Below the pieces are notes generated by a model. It worked only from the letters and a program-made list of their open reading frames with translations, had not been told where the DNA came from and did not search any database. A DNA stretch of 64,000 nucleotides from CAYYYP01 sp964475985 (GTDB taxonomy: Bacteria > Bdellovibrionota > UBA1018 > CAYHWW01). Where the stretch lies: positions 58,002 through 122,001 of the forward strand of contig CAYYYP010000004.1 of the NCBI GenBank assembly GCA_964475985.1, written 5' to 3'. Shown here piece after piece: positions 34,539 to 43,252 of this stretch (positions are counted from its first letter, which is position 1; each line of letters begins with the position of its first letter). Position numbers and translations under genes: made by a program.

Positions 34539-35554
34539 ATCCACTTGGTGCAATGTTCCAGGATTTTTTTCAACTCACATCTTCGTGGGTGGGGGTCGCC
34601 ATGGCGATCGCATTAGAGTTTTTCGTTTTTTTAATCCTGATTCTTTTCACGGATTATTTTGAAAAAAAGTTAGCCGCGGATATGGAAAACCGCGTTGGTC
34701 CAAACCGCTTTGGGCCCTGGGGCGCCCTTCATGGCCTAGGCCACGTATTTTCCCTCATTACTTTATCTCCTGTGCAGACCTCTCGCGCAAACTCCCGCCT
34801 CATTCCCATCGTGATCCTTGCTTGTGGTTTTGCGACCCTGTTTCTCTCCGTGGCGGCCGTCCCGTTTTCCCATCAAGGGATACTGGTGAATTTTCCAAGT
34901 ACGCTATGGGTCAGCGTTTTGGCGCTATTCTTCTGTGATGCGGTGACAATACTCATCGGGGCGTTTTCAAAAAAAGACCGAAGCCTAGAAGAGTCCTCCC
35001 AGTACCTCTCTCTTTGGGCGTGTTACGCATTACCTTTTTTCCTGGGGGTTTTTGCCTTGGTCTTAGCCTATGGCGATGATTCGGTAGCCGGTTTGATCGC
35101 GCAACAAAGCGGCCTGCCCTGGCATTGGAATATTTCTCGTCACGTGGCAGGAATTCCTGCATTCCTTTCGGTGTATGGCGCGATCCTTATCTGGACTCGC
35201 GAGCAGAAAGTAGGATTTGATTTCGGATTCTATGGCTCCGAGTTACTTTTGCTCGCTCTCCTGGCCAAGGGGCGTTGGTTTTTCATGCATTTTTTATTGG
35301 TCTCCCTTTTTCTAGGCGGTTGGGTTTTTCCTTTCTCCTTAGGTTTCCTCGGACAAGGCTCCAATTTCATCGAGTTTTCCTTCGTCCTTGGAAAGACGCT
35401 TTTGGCCATGGCCGCTTCAATTTTAATTCTTAGGAGTTTTCCGCGATTGAATATCGATCTTGCGGTGCGCTGGGGTTGGACAGTGTTGGTTCCCCTTGGC
35501 TTTCTTTCGTTATTGCTTTCCCTACTTCCTACATTCTTTTGGAGTCATCCATGA
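34535..35554 (+). CDS. divergent complex I subunit, NuoH-like
   Basis: 339 aa with about eight membrane helices. The cytoplasmic loop MENRVGPNRFGPWGALHGLG matches the NuoH signature (canonical: MQNRLGPNRVGPLGLFQSLA). The second hallmark, the acidic loop with AETNRLPFDLPEGESEIVAG next to the quinone tunnel, is replaced by TREQKVGFDFGFYGSELLLL. The quinone-side acidic patch is therefore mostly gone. The ATG overlaps the nuoD-like stop (ATGA). Confidence 0.82.
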   Translation: MNPLGAMFQDFFQLTSSWVGVAMAIALEFFVFLILILFTDYFEKKLAADMENRVGPNRFGPWGALHGLGHVFSLITLSPVQTSRANSRLIPIVILACGFATLFLSVAAVPFSHQGILVNFPSTLWVSVLALFFCDAVTILIGAFSKKDRSLEESSQYLSLWACYALPFFLGVFALVLAYGDDSVAGLIAQQSGLPWHWNISRHVAGIPAFLSVYGAILIWTREQKVGFDFGFYGSELLLLALLAKGRWFFMHFLLVSLFLGGWVFPFSLGFLGQGSNFIEFSFVLGKTLLAMAASILILRSFPRLNIDLAVRWGWTVLVPLGFLSLLLSLLPTFFWSHP

Positions 35555-36108
35555 GCAGCGTTTTTACTTTAAAGCGATTGATCTCCGTTATCCAGAAGAC
35601 CGCGCCGCACTTTTTTGGCATCGGTGACGCGCACAAAGAAATCACAGAGCAATATCCAGATGCCGTAAGTTCTCGAAGGCCAGAAGATTTGCCTGAAAGA
35701 TCCCGCGGAATTCTTGAGAATGACATTCAAATCTGTTCTGGTTGTTATCGCTGCAGCGAAGTTTGTCCCACGAGTTGCATTAGCATCGAGACAGAAAAAC
35801 AAGGACCGGGCCAGGGGAAGTGGGTCTCGATTTTTGACATTGACCTCTCCAACTGTGCTTTCTGCGGGCTTTGCGTTCAGGTTTGCCCTACGACAAGCCT
35901 AAAGCATACCCATGCATACGAGGGCACTAGCGAAACTTTGGATGATTTGATTCGTAGCTTCGGAAAAGGTTGGTCTACCGCCGAAATGCGGGAGAAGTGG
36001 ATGCGCCACCGCGAGCACCAGCAAAGAGAAGAAGAAAAACAGAGACGGACCAGAATTTCCCCGGTGATGTCCGAAGTCAGAGACTATTTTCTAAGGAAAG
36101 AGACATGA
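35551..36108 (+). CDS. divergent complex I subunit, NuoI-like 2x[4Fe-4S] ferredoxin
   Basis: 185 aa. Two complete [4Fe-4S] motifs are present: CSGCYRCSEVCP and CAFCGLCVQVCP. Clusters N6a and N6b should therefore be intact. A C-terminal extension of about 50 residues, rich in Arg, Glu and Gln (e.g. MREKWMRHREHQQREEEKQR), forms a charged helix not present in the canonical copy at 48832, which is 147 aa. The ATG overlaps the nuoH-like stop (ATGA). A longer frame from 35476 overlaps nuoH-like and is not used. Confidence 0.88.
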   Translation: MSSVFTLKRLISVIQKTAPHFFGIGDAHKEITEQYPDAVSSRRPEDLPERSRGILENDIQICSGCYRCSEVCPTSCISIETEKQGPGQGKWVSIFDIDLSNCAFCGLCVQVCPTTSLKHTHAYEGTSETLDDLIRSFGKGWSTAEMREKWMRHREHQQREEEKQRRTRISPVMSEVRDYFLRKET

Positions 36109-36620
36109 CGCATACTTTGCTTTCCGTAACGCTTTTCAGTTTAGGCGCTTTGTTATTAGCATTTGCTAGGCGTAAGGAGCGTTTACTTTTAGGTTTCTAC
36201 TTTCAGTGGGTCGCTCTTGCCGTAGAGCTTTTTCAGCGCTCAGGCGGCTATTCAGTGATCGTTACATTATTTTTAGGTCTATTTTTAAGTGTCTCGTCCT
36301 TCATCTTTCAAAATTCGGTTCAGAATGAGAAAGGTACGTTTTCTCGCTGGGGAACGGTTGCCTTCGCGAGCATCGGAGTGACCCTCACCTTGTTTTTGGT
36401 TTGGAACATAGGAAGGCCATTTTTAACTGGATCGGAGTTGAGCGTGGCCAGCAATTCACCGTCCCTGAGTGCTAAAGCAGCCGCGGGTAGCCTCCTTTTA
36501 GACCGATATCCACTAAATCTAATTTTGTTTGCTTTGATGCTTTTTGTGTCCTGTATCGCATCCATGGGACTTAAGCATGTTTCCCTAAAGGAAAGGAGGG
36601 CACTTGGATCCCATAAATAA
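36105..36620 (+). CDS. divergent complex I subunit, NuoJ-like
   Basis: 171 aa with about five hydrophobic segments, including LLSVTLFSLGALLLAFA, VIVTLFLGLFLSVSSFIF, WGTVAFASIGVTLTLFLVW and LILFALMLFVSCIASM. Size and topology fit NuoJ and the position between I-like and K-like genes supports it. Direct sequence similarity to the canonical NuoJ at 49272 is faint. The ATG overlaps the nuoI-like stop (ATGA). Confidence 0.6.
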   Translation: MTHTLLSVTLFSLGALLLAFARRKERLLLGFYFQWVALAVELFQRSGGYSVIVTLFLGLFLSVSSFIFQNSVQNEKGTFSRWGTVAFASIGVTLTLFLVWNIGRPFLTGSELSVASNSPSLSAKAAAGSLLLDRYPLNLILFALMLFVSCIASMGLKHVSLKERRALGSHK

Positions 36621-36888
36621 TTTCGATAAGATCGGGAATCTCATATTGTGCGTAGGCCTGATCGCTACTCTGCTGCGCCTTTTTCTGAAAACAGACCGAT
36701 TTCAATTCAATTCAGGTTCAGCGCTGATGAGCCTTGCCATCGGAGTCCAACTTTTTCTTTTACGAGCCCAAAACTTGGAGGTTCAGTCGGAGCTTGAAGT
36801 TTTCATTATTCTTCTCGAGTTAATTGGCGGCTCCTGTTTCCTGCTCTTTCTTTTTCTTGCGTCACGGGATGCGGGAAGTGAGCGCTGA
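36604..36888 (+). CDS. divergent complex I subunit, NuoK-like
   Basis: 94 aa with three hydrophobic segments. Of the two membrane glutamates typical of NuoK, the first appears replaced (canonical MSIELMLNAVNLAF against GSALMSLAIGVQLFL here). The second is kept in IILLELIGGSCFLL. The start is TTG at 36604, inside the 3' end of the nuoJ-like gene, preceded by a strong AAAGGAGGG; there is no better ATG. The nuoL-like ATG follows directly after its stop. Confidence 0.65.
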   Translation: MDPINNFDKIGNLILCVGLIATLLRLFLKTDRFQFNSGSALMSLAIGVQLFLLRAQNLEVQSELEVFIILLELIGGSCFLLFLFLASRDAGSER

Positions 36889-38753
36889 ATGAACGCCCTT
36901 ACTGTACTTGGGATTCTGTTCGCGTTCTCTTTCATTGCTACTTCTAGTTGTGCAGCCTTCGGAAAATCACGCTCTTCCCTACTGCCCGTTTTTTTCGCGA
37001 TCATCGACGGCGCGATTTTTCTTGGGCTAATCTGTTTACGCGTAGGGTTAAAGGAAAATCCATTTGGCACCGCCTCAGTTGATTGGTTCGCAAACACTCA
37101 ACTCGCTTTATCGGAACGGGCATGGCTGTTTTTATTTTTGTTACAGTTCTTAAAATTTGTGAGCTCGTTGATTCAAAGTCGGGAGGAAAAGACTTTTTCA
37201 TTGGGCTTTGTTTTGGGGCGAGAACTGACTTACTTAAGCGGGTGTATCCTGATCCTCAGCGGAAACGAGCTTGCGTACTTCACCGGCATGTTTTTGAATG
37301 CGGTCGGATTTTATACTTGTCTTTCATTTGGCTCCCCCAACGATAATCATGCCTCAGCTTCCATTTGGGCTTCGCGGGGATTTGTCCAGCTGATCTGCGC
37401 CGAAACAATTTTGTTTGTAGGATATTTGCTACTCGTTCAAAATTCTCACCAGTCGGCCGCCATGTTAATTATCGCCATTGGTTTTTTTGCAAGATCGGGC
37501 TTGCTTCTATTTCCGCACCTACCCGAAGTCTTCCCGCTTTTTCAAAGGGAGGCCCTGCCTCAATATTTCATAGTTTTGGTTTTGCCGGCATTTTTATCGG
37601 GAATTTTTGCGCTTCATCACGGGTTCTTCCTTGACCCTTCGTTAATGGAAATCAATCCAATCTACGGTGCACTGCTGCTTATTCTCTTCTGTTTTGTTTT
37701 GCCCGGGCTATGGGGGAGTTTTAGGTCCAAGAACAGTGACGAGTTCATCATCAACATCGGCTGCGTGGTGCTAGGTCAAGTTTTTCTCGCTTTAATGCTA
37801 GGCCAGCCTTTTGCGGCTGCGCAAGTTTTCGTAGGTTTCGTGTTTTTTATCCTCGCCCACGTCCTAAAAGGAAATTACGTCTATACGGGCGTCCGTGCAT
37901 TCCTCCTCTCTATCCAATATTTCTTTATGATGGGCTTACCCTTTGGCATTTTTGGCGCAGGCCTGACTAATCTCTTCGCAGAGGTCGCAANNNNNNNNNN
38001 NNNNNNNNNNNNNNNNNNNNNNNNNNNNNNNNNNNNNNNNNNNNNNNNNNNNNNNNNNNNNNNNNNNNNNNNNNNNNNNNNNNNNNNNNNTGGTTGTCGA
38101 CGGGGTTGTTATTTTTACTGGCGCTAGGAGCCACTAGTTTTTATGCGGGCGGTCGGTTTTTTCCTTGGGATGCACTTCCCTTCATCGACTGGTCTGCTTC
38201 ATTATTTTCCGAGTTTGAGACCTGGCGTGGGGTGTTGCCTAGGGCCGAAAATGTTTTCGAAAGCGCTGCGGCAGATGCGGTATTTTTAGGCCTTGGTCTG
38301 GCGAGTGCAACATTTCTCCTCAGTTTGGTCTTTTTACTCATCTGGAAACTCTCAAACCCGGACCGACGTAATCGCATGCGCGGAAACTTAGACACCAAAC
38401 TTGAAAAGTTATCGTCCAGGTTTTTTCCGTCCCAGTACCTTTCAAGCATTTCTTGGGAGTTACCCGCGAAGGTATTTTTTGCTGGCCCCGTCCGGGGTTT
38501 GAAGATTTTTGAAACCAGAGGAATTGAAGCTCTGCTTATTGCACTGAGTTCCCTTCTCATTAGGTTGCCTAGGGAAATTGTCCGTTTCTTCGAGGGGAGA
38601 TTCAATGACAGCCGCGTTCTCCGGATAATGAGCGGTATGGGCGAAAAATTATCGGCACTTTTTTCTGCCAGCGATGAAATATCCCGGGGCGGTCAGTTTG
38701 TATTGTTTTTGTCAGTCCTAGCCTTGGGATTGATGTTTTTGGGGAGGGGTTAA
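36889..38753 (+). CDS. divergent complex I subunit, NuoL-like (interrupted by assembly gap)
   Basis: About 620 aa if the gap is near its nominal size. The N-terminal 367 residues (before 37991) are hydrophobic and align to NuoL: the TM5 segment GMFLNAVGFYTCLSFG places Asn where NuoL has the key Glu (GWEGVGLCSYLLIG). The TM7 segment FFARSGLLLFPHLPE has Arg for the key Lys (MGKSAQIPLFVWLPD). The part after the gap ends with a long amphipathic helix and a last membrane segment (GGQFVLFLSVLALGLMF), resembling the NuoL lateral helix. The two parts are in different frames; a gap length of 2 modulo 3 restores one gene. Confidence 0.75.
37991..38090. other. assembly gap (100 N)
   Basis: Exactly 100 N, a standard placeholder, inside the nuoL-like gene. 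Its true length is unknown. The reading frames on the two sides require a length of 2 modulo 3 if the gene is continuous. Confidence 0.99.
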
Positions 38754-38756
38754 ATC

Positions 38757-40274
38757 GTGACGTCAGATCTTTTGAGCATCCTAGTATTTCTTCCGATCTT
38801 AGGCGTATTTGCGCTTTTACCGTTCGCCAAGGGTCAAAACGACGTAATTAAATACGTTTCCCTAGGTTTTTCCGGGGTGACTCTCATGCTTAGCGCATGG
38901 GCTCTCTACCGATTTGATGCCGCGGACTCAGGCGTGCAAATGGCGGTCAGCTACCCATGGATTGAGACTTTCAAAGTCCATTTCAGCCTGGGGCTCGATG
39001 GCTTTTCCCTTTTTCCAATGTTACTTGTTGCGGGGCTTTTTCCCATAGTTATCCTAGCGAGCTGGTCGTTGCAGGAAGGTTTGTTTGGCTACTTTAGTTT
39101 ATTACTTGCACTTGAGACAGGTCTACTTGGGACTTACTTAGCCCGCGATATTTTCCTGCACTTCTGCTTTTGGCAGGTCACAATGATTTGCATTTATTTT
39201 TTAATTGGAATCTGGGGTGGCGCACAGCGCCTAACTGCGGCATCTCGATTCGTATCGTTTCAGCTCCTAGGCGGATTGTTTTTTCTGGCATCTATTTCCC
39301 TTATATATTTTGCCGTTTCACCCCATAGCTTTGACCTTAATGAGCTCAGGGAAAGTCTAAGACAGGGATCCTACGTGATCGAACTTTTTAAACATGACCT
39401 AGATGTTCGCGATGTCGCATTTTATCTCGTCGTAGCGGCATTCGTTCTACGTTCCCCTAACTTTCCATTTCACACCTGGTACCCGCTTGCGCAGAGAGAG
39501 GCAAAAGACCCCGTGGGCGCTCTGCTAGCCGGATTGATATCAAAACTGGGACTCTTCTCGTTCCTGCGTTTTGGCATTTTGATATTTCCGGAACAACTCT
39601 CGCGTTGGCAAACGATCCTATCTTATTGGGCGGCATTCAATATTCTTTATGGTGCGGTTGGCTCCGTTGCGCAGAAAGATCTCCGGGAAAAAATAGGTTA
39701 TCTCGTGATGATGGAAGTTGGCATCGTCTCGCTTGGATTCTTCTCATTGAATAAGCTTGGAATTTCCGGCGCGTTGGTTCATGACCTTGCTTCCGGCGTA
39801 GCACTTTCGGGACTGGTACTGCTTTTTGGGATGCTTGCTCAACGACGGGGAACTTTTTTTGATGAAGCGCCAATGGTAGAACAGAAAAAGAAACGTACCA
39901 GGGCAGTGGACGTTTTACCCCTGATGGCAGGGATGGCGGCGTTAAGCGTGTTCGCAGTAGTTGGGGTGCCGATTTTTGGGGCTTTTGCCTCACGTTACCT
40001 TGTACTCCTGGGAACTTTTTCCTGGAACTTGAACATTAGTCTCATCACCTTGGTGGGGCTGATTATAATGATCGCAAGCTTACTTTGGACTTACCGAAAA
40101 TTATTTTTTGAAAACTGCGAGCTTGTGGCCATGGAAGAACCCACCCAGCTGGAGCGCCTTTATATGATTCCGCTTTTGGCCGTCAGTATCGTACTCGGAG
40201 TCCTTCCTGGTATTTTGGAAAAATTGACAGGTGCCGGAGTAGATAAACTTGTTCAGACTTTCATTCAGCACTGA
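38757..40274 (+). CDS. divergent complex I subunit, NuoM-like
   Basis: 505 aa, about 14 membrane helices, the best conserved of the three antiporter-like subunits in this cluster. The quinone-distal channel residues are changed: TM5 Glu is Gln (FWQVTMICIYFLIGIWGG against FWEAMLIPMYFLIGIWGG in the canonical copy). TM7 Lys is Arg (VLRSPNFPFHTWYPLA against IKVPLFPLHTWLPDA). The TM12 Glu of GFIGEFLILLGAF is Arg (GAFASRYLVLLGTF). The TM8 Lys is kept (GLISKLGLFSFLRF). GTG start at 38757 is preceded by GGGGAGGGG, three bases after the nuoL-like stop. Confidence 0.88.
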   Translation: MTSDLLSILVFLPILGVFALLPFAKGQNDVIKYVSLGFSGVTLMLSAWALYRFDAADSGVQMAVSYPWIETFKVHFSLGLDGFSLFPMLLVAGLFPIVILASWSLQEGLFGYFSLLLALETGLLGTYLARDIFLHFCFWQVTMICIYFLIGIWGGAQRLTAASRFVSFQLLGGLFFLASISLIYFAVSPHSFDLNELRESLRQGSYVIELFKHDLDVRDVAFYLVVAAFVLRSPNFPFHTWYPLAQREAKDPVGALLAGLISKLGLFSFLRFGILIFPEQLSRWQTILSYWAAFNILYGAVGSVAQKDLREKIGYLVMMEVGIVSLGFFSLNKLGISGALVHDLASGVALSGLVLLFGMLAQRRGTFFDEAPMVEQKKKRTRAVDVLPLMAGMAALSVFAVVGVPIFGAFASRYLVLLGTFSWNLNISLITLVGLIIMIASLLWTYRKLFFENCELVAMEEPTQLERLYMIPLLAVSIVLGVLPGILEKLTGAGVDKLVQTFIQH

Positions 40275-40297
40275 GTCACGGAGAGGTAGGGTTCAAA

Positions 40298-41758
40298 ATG
40301 GTACAGGGTTGGCACAATATCGCTGAGTATCGTCATGCATTGACCGCTTTTTTGCCGGAAATTTTCATCATGCTCGGTCTGCTTTTGAATTTAAGTGTGG
40401 CGGCTGGACTGATCAAAGTGGAGCGAGCGCTTTTTACCATTAATGTTTCCCTCCTCTTGTTGTGCGTGGTGACCCTTGCTTTTTTAGTGCGCCGGGATCC
40501 GAGCAATGCGTTGATTTTTGGGTTTCCGTTAATTTGCGACACCATTGGAGTTTCATTTAAAATTTTATTCTGCGTCGTGGCCGGACTAACCTTATTTTGG
40601 CATCGGGCAGCAGTGGGCGCCGAAATTTTTTCACTGATTTTCATTACGCTTTTCGCCCAATTCTTTGGGGTTTCCTCCAATAACTTTGTCTTAACGCTAG
40701 GTGCGATAGCTTTATTTTTTGTCTCGCAAACTGTGTTGATCAGTTCCATGGACGTGCGTGAGGGAATCCGATTCTTGGCCTTCCAGCTTCTTTCATTAGT
40801 TCTCTTTTCGGTGGCCGGGCTTATTTTTTTCGCGGAGACCAAGAGTTTTTCGTTTTTGGAATGGCGAGCCCTACTTAGCAACGGACCTCTTTCCGATGAT
40901 ACGGTGCGGAGAATTTGGATAGCCCAACTCAGTTATTTCATGGCAATCGTGATCTCACTTGGCGTATTTCCCGCTCAATTCATTTTAACTAGGCTCTCAA
41001 AGGTTCTTAGTATCGAAGTCCTGACGCCCATTGTATTTTCGTCGGCGCTCTTCGGTTTGAGTCTGCTAAATCGATGGGTCCTTTGGCTTTCGTCGTTTCC
41101 GCAAGGCGTAACTGGCTTGGCGGATCAGCCCTTTCTACCGGTGCGTCAACTGCTTTCCTGGGTTTTATTAGGCTCGTTTTTAATTCTTTCGGTCCAAATG
41201 AATTTTGAACGTCGATTAAAACGTTTTTTAGTCTTGTGCGTCTTGGCAACGATCTCCGCGGGCGGACTCGGTCTGGTTTTTGGTGTTCGGGAAGGAGTCC
41301 CGGTAGAAGTTTTCCACATTTTTTTCTCGGTATTAACCCTCCTTTTTTTATGCGCCCTGGTTATGAACAGTTTAGAGGAAAGTGCCGGGGAAATTCCCAT
41401 GGATATATTTGCGGGTTTACTCTGGCGTAAACCCTGGATTGGCTTAGCCATGGTGTTTTGCCTGCTGAGTTTAGCGGGCATTCCCCCTTTTTCGGGATTT
41501 TATAGCCATGTTGCGTTGATGACGCTTGCGGTAGATGTCCAAAACTACGGCGTTGCATTATTTTTATTACTGGGCTGGTTGCTCTCGGCGTCGGCTTACT
41601 TGCGGTGGAGTCTTTCTTTGGTGCAAAGCACCCCAGCTCAAGCAAGTTTTGAAAACAAACGTTATATCTTCGCTGCACTTCCCATCACCCTCATCGGCTT
41701 TTTTTGGGATTTCATCGTGAATCATCTTTCCAATTCTCTGCGCAGCAATTTATGGTAA
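40298..41758 (+). CDS. divergent complex I subunit, NuoN-like
   Basis: 486 aa, about 14 membrane helices. The C-terminal part is clearly NuoN: KPWIGLAMVFCLLSLAGIPP parallels KPWLGFAMMIFMFSMAGLPP of the copy at 53616. The TM5 Glu (VSLEIMSIAVYVLVGF) is absent (GAIALFFVSQTVLISS here). The TM7 Lys (FKVAVVPFHMW) is absent (SLGVFPAQFIL). The late Lys of GFIGKYMIF is His (GFYSHVALM). It ends the first nuo cluster; the canonical operon begins 44 bases later with no terminator seen between. Confidence 0.85.
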   Translation: MVQGWHNIAEYRHALTAFLPEIFIMLGLLLNLSVAAGLIKVERALFTINVSLLLLCVVTLAFLVRRDPSNALIFGFPLICDTIGVSFKILFCVVAGLTLFWHRAAVGAEIFSLIFITLFAQFFGVSSNNFVLTLGAIALFFVSQTVLISSMDVREGIRFLAFQLLSLVLFSVAGLIFFAETKSFSFLEWRALLSNGPLSDDTVRRIWIAQLSYFMAIVISLGVFPAQFILTRLSKVLSIEVLTPIVFSSALFGLSLLNRWVLWLSSFPQGVTGLADQPFLPVRQLLSWVLLGSFLILSVQMNFERRLKRFLVLCVLATISAGGLGLVFGVREGVPVEVFHIFFSVLTLLFLCALVMNSLEESAGEIPMDIFAGLLWRKPWIGLAMVFCLLSLAGIPPFSGFYSHVALMTLAVDVQNYGVALFLLLGWLLSASAYLRWSLSLVQSTPAQASFENKRYIFAALPITLIGFFWDFIVNHLSNSLRSNLW

Positions 41759-41802
41759 CCTCTTAGAAACGAATCACTAAATGATGTTTTTAAGGAGGCT
41801 GT

Positions 41803-42162
41803 GTGTCAGGTTACCTCGTGGTATTACTTCTCATGGGAGTGGGCGCTCTAGTTGCAGGCGGCGCGCTTGCGATCACACATATAGTTCCTATTCGAAAAAA
41901 TCCGGTTAAAATGGGTGTGTATGAATGCGGAGTGCCACCCATCGGTGATGCACGCGGCCGCTTTTCCGTTCGATTTTATTTAGTGGCAATTTTGTTTTTG
42001 CTTTTTGATGTAGAGACAGTTTTTTTCTATCCCTGGGCGATCGCGTACAAAAAATACCTAAATGTCAGCTCTTTCATACTCGTTGAGATGTTCATTTTTG
42101 TTGCGATTTTGCTAGTGGGTTATTGGTATGTCATTCGAAAAGGTGCCTTGGATTGGGATTAA
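41803..42162 (+). CDS. nuoA: NADH-quinone oxidoreductase subunit A
   Basis: First gene of the canonical operon. It is 119 aa with three membrane helices. The conserved NuoA loop KMGVYECGVPPIGDARGRF and the acidic helix LFLLFDVETVFFYPWA are both present. GTG start at 41803 is preceded by a strong TAAGGAGG. It forms part of the quinone-site region in the membrane arm. Confidence 0.95.
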   Translation: MSGYLVVLLLMGVGALVAGGALAITHIVPIRKNPVKMGVYECGVPPIGDARGRFSVRFYLVAILFLLFDVETVFFYPWAIAYKKYLNVSSFILVEMFIFVAILLVGYWYVIRKGALDWD

Positions 42163-42205
42163 CTCCTAGAATCAGTACGGGCGTTCTTTAGGGAGGAATT
42201 TGATT

Positions 42206-42721
42206 ATGAGTAAAGACGGTTCTCCTGGTTTTTTTACAACAACCGTTGAAGCTATGGCCAATTGGGGCAGGAAAAATTCCATGTGGCCCATGCCTTTCGG
42301 TACCTCTTGTTGCGGTATCGAGATGATGGCCGTGCTCTCGGCGGATTACGATATGTCCCGTTTCGGTGCTGAGGTCGTGCGATTTTCCCCGCGGCAAAGT
42401 GATTTGCTCATCGTGGCCGGTACCATCACCAATAAAATGGCGCCGGTTTTAAAGACAATTTACGATCAAATGTCTGATCCGAAATGGGTTATGGCCTTTG
42501 GTGCGTGCAGTTCTTCCGGCGGAATATTTGATACCTATAGTGTCCTTCAGGGCATTGATATGGTCATTCCCGTAGACATTTATATTCCGGGATGTCCTCC
42601 CACTCCTGAAGGCGTCATTCATGGGCTTATGAAACTCCAAGAAAAAATCGCCAGCGGTAAAGCTTCCCAGCGGAAGGATTTTATCGTGGATCAAACTTCA
42701 AAAGAAGGCGCTCAGAAATGA
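42206..42721 (+). CDS. nuoB: NADH-quinone oxidoreductase subunit B
   Basis: 171 aa, ligand of the terminal cluster N2. Cysteines are in TSCCGIEMM, GACSSSGG and PGCPPTPEG. The ATG at 42206 lies eight bases after GGAGGAA; a TTG two codons upstream is ignored. Its stop overlaps the nuoC start (ATGA). It is a paralogue of the NuoB-like gene at 32504. Confidence 0.97.
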   Translation: MSKDGSPGFFTTTVEAMANWGRKNSMWPMPFGTSCCGIEMMAVLSADYDMSRFGAEVVRFSPRQSDLLIVAGTITNKMAPVLKTIYDQMSDPKWVMAFGACSSSGGIFDTYSVLQGIDMVIPVDIYIPGCPPTPEGVIHGLMKLQEKIASGKASQRKDFIVDQTSKEGAQK

Positions 42722-43248
42722 ACGAACAGACAAATGAGCAAAATGTTTTTGACCATCTCCGTTCTGCATTTGGGGATTCCGTCGAAAAAGTTGAGCTCGA
42801 TAAAGTAGGTTGCGCCGTAATCTGGGTGAAGAAAGAAAAGCTCATCGAGATTTTGCGAGAGCTTAAAGAGCGCGAACATTTGGCGTTTGAGTTTCTCGCG
42901 GACCTCACTGCCTACGACGATTTGGGTGAACCCGAAGAGTCCAAAGGCCGTTTTGTGATGGTGTACAACCTTCTTTCGCTTTCCCAGAAAAAGCGCCTTC
43001 GCGTCAAAGCCAGGGTGGCGGATGGTGAGGCCGTTCCCACGGCTGTACCGTTATGGAAGGCCGCTAACTGGGCAGAGCGCGAAGTGTGGGATGTGTATGG
43101 AATTCCCTTTACGGACCACCCGGATTTAAGGCGAATTCTGCTAGACCAAAGATTTGAGGGCTTTCCACAACGCAAAGATTATCATTGGCGCAAGTATCAA
43201 ATATTTCTTGATGCGGAGCCTATTCCTGAACAACTTTTGAAGGATTGA
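42718..43248 (+). CDS. nuoC: NADH-quinone oxidoreductase subunit C
   Basis: 176 aa, the 30-kDa subunit of the hydrophilic arm. The signature is AEREVWDVYGIPFTDHPDLR, followed by GFPQRKDYHW. It is a separate gene, not fused to nuoD. Start by ATGA overlap with nuoB. Confidence 0.96.
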   Translation: MNEQTNEQNVFDHLRSAFGDSVEKVELDKVGCAVIWVKKEKLIEILRELKEREHLAFEFLADLTAYDDLGEPEESKGRFVMVYNLLSLSQKKRLRVKARVADGEAVPTAVPLWKAANWAEREVWDVYGIPFTDHPDLRRILLDQRFEGFPQRKDYHWRKYQIFLDAEPIPEQLLKD

Positions 43249-43252
43249 AGCA

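Noticed and set aside
36889..38753. Two separate genes flanking the 100-N gap
   Set aside because: Together the parts have the length, helix pattern and C-terminal lateral helix of one NuoL; the frame difference is explained by a placeholder gap.
32130..41758. Membrane-bound NiFe hydrogenase, Mrp antiporter or formate hydrogenlyase
   Set aside because: The NuoD-like subunit has no CxxC nickel ligands at either end, and the set contains A-, J-, K-, L-, M- and N-like genes in nuo order, so a complex I paralogue fits better.
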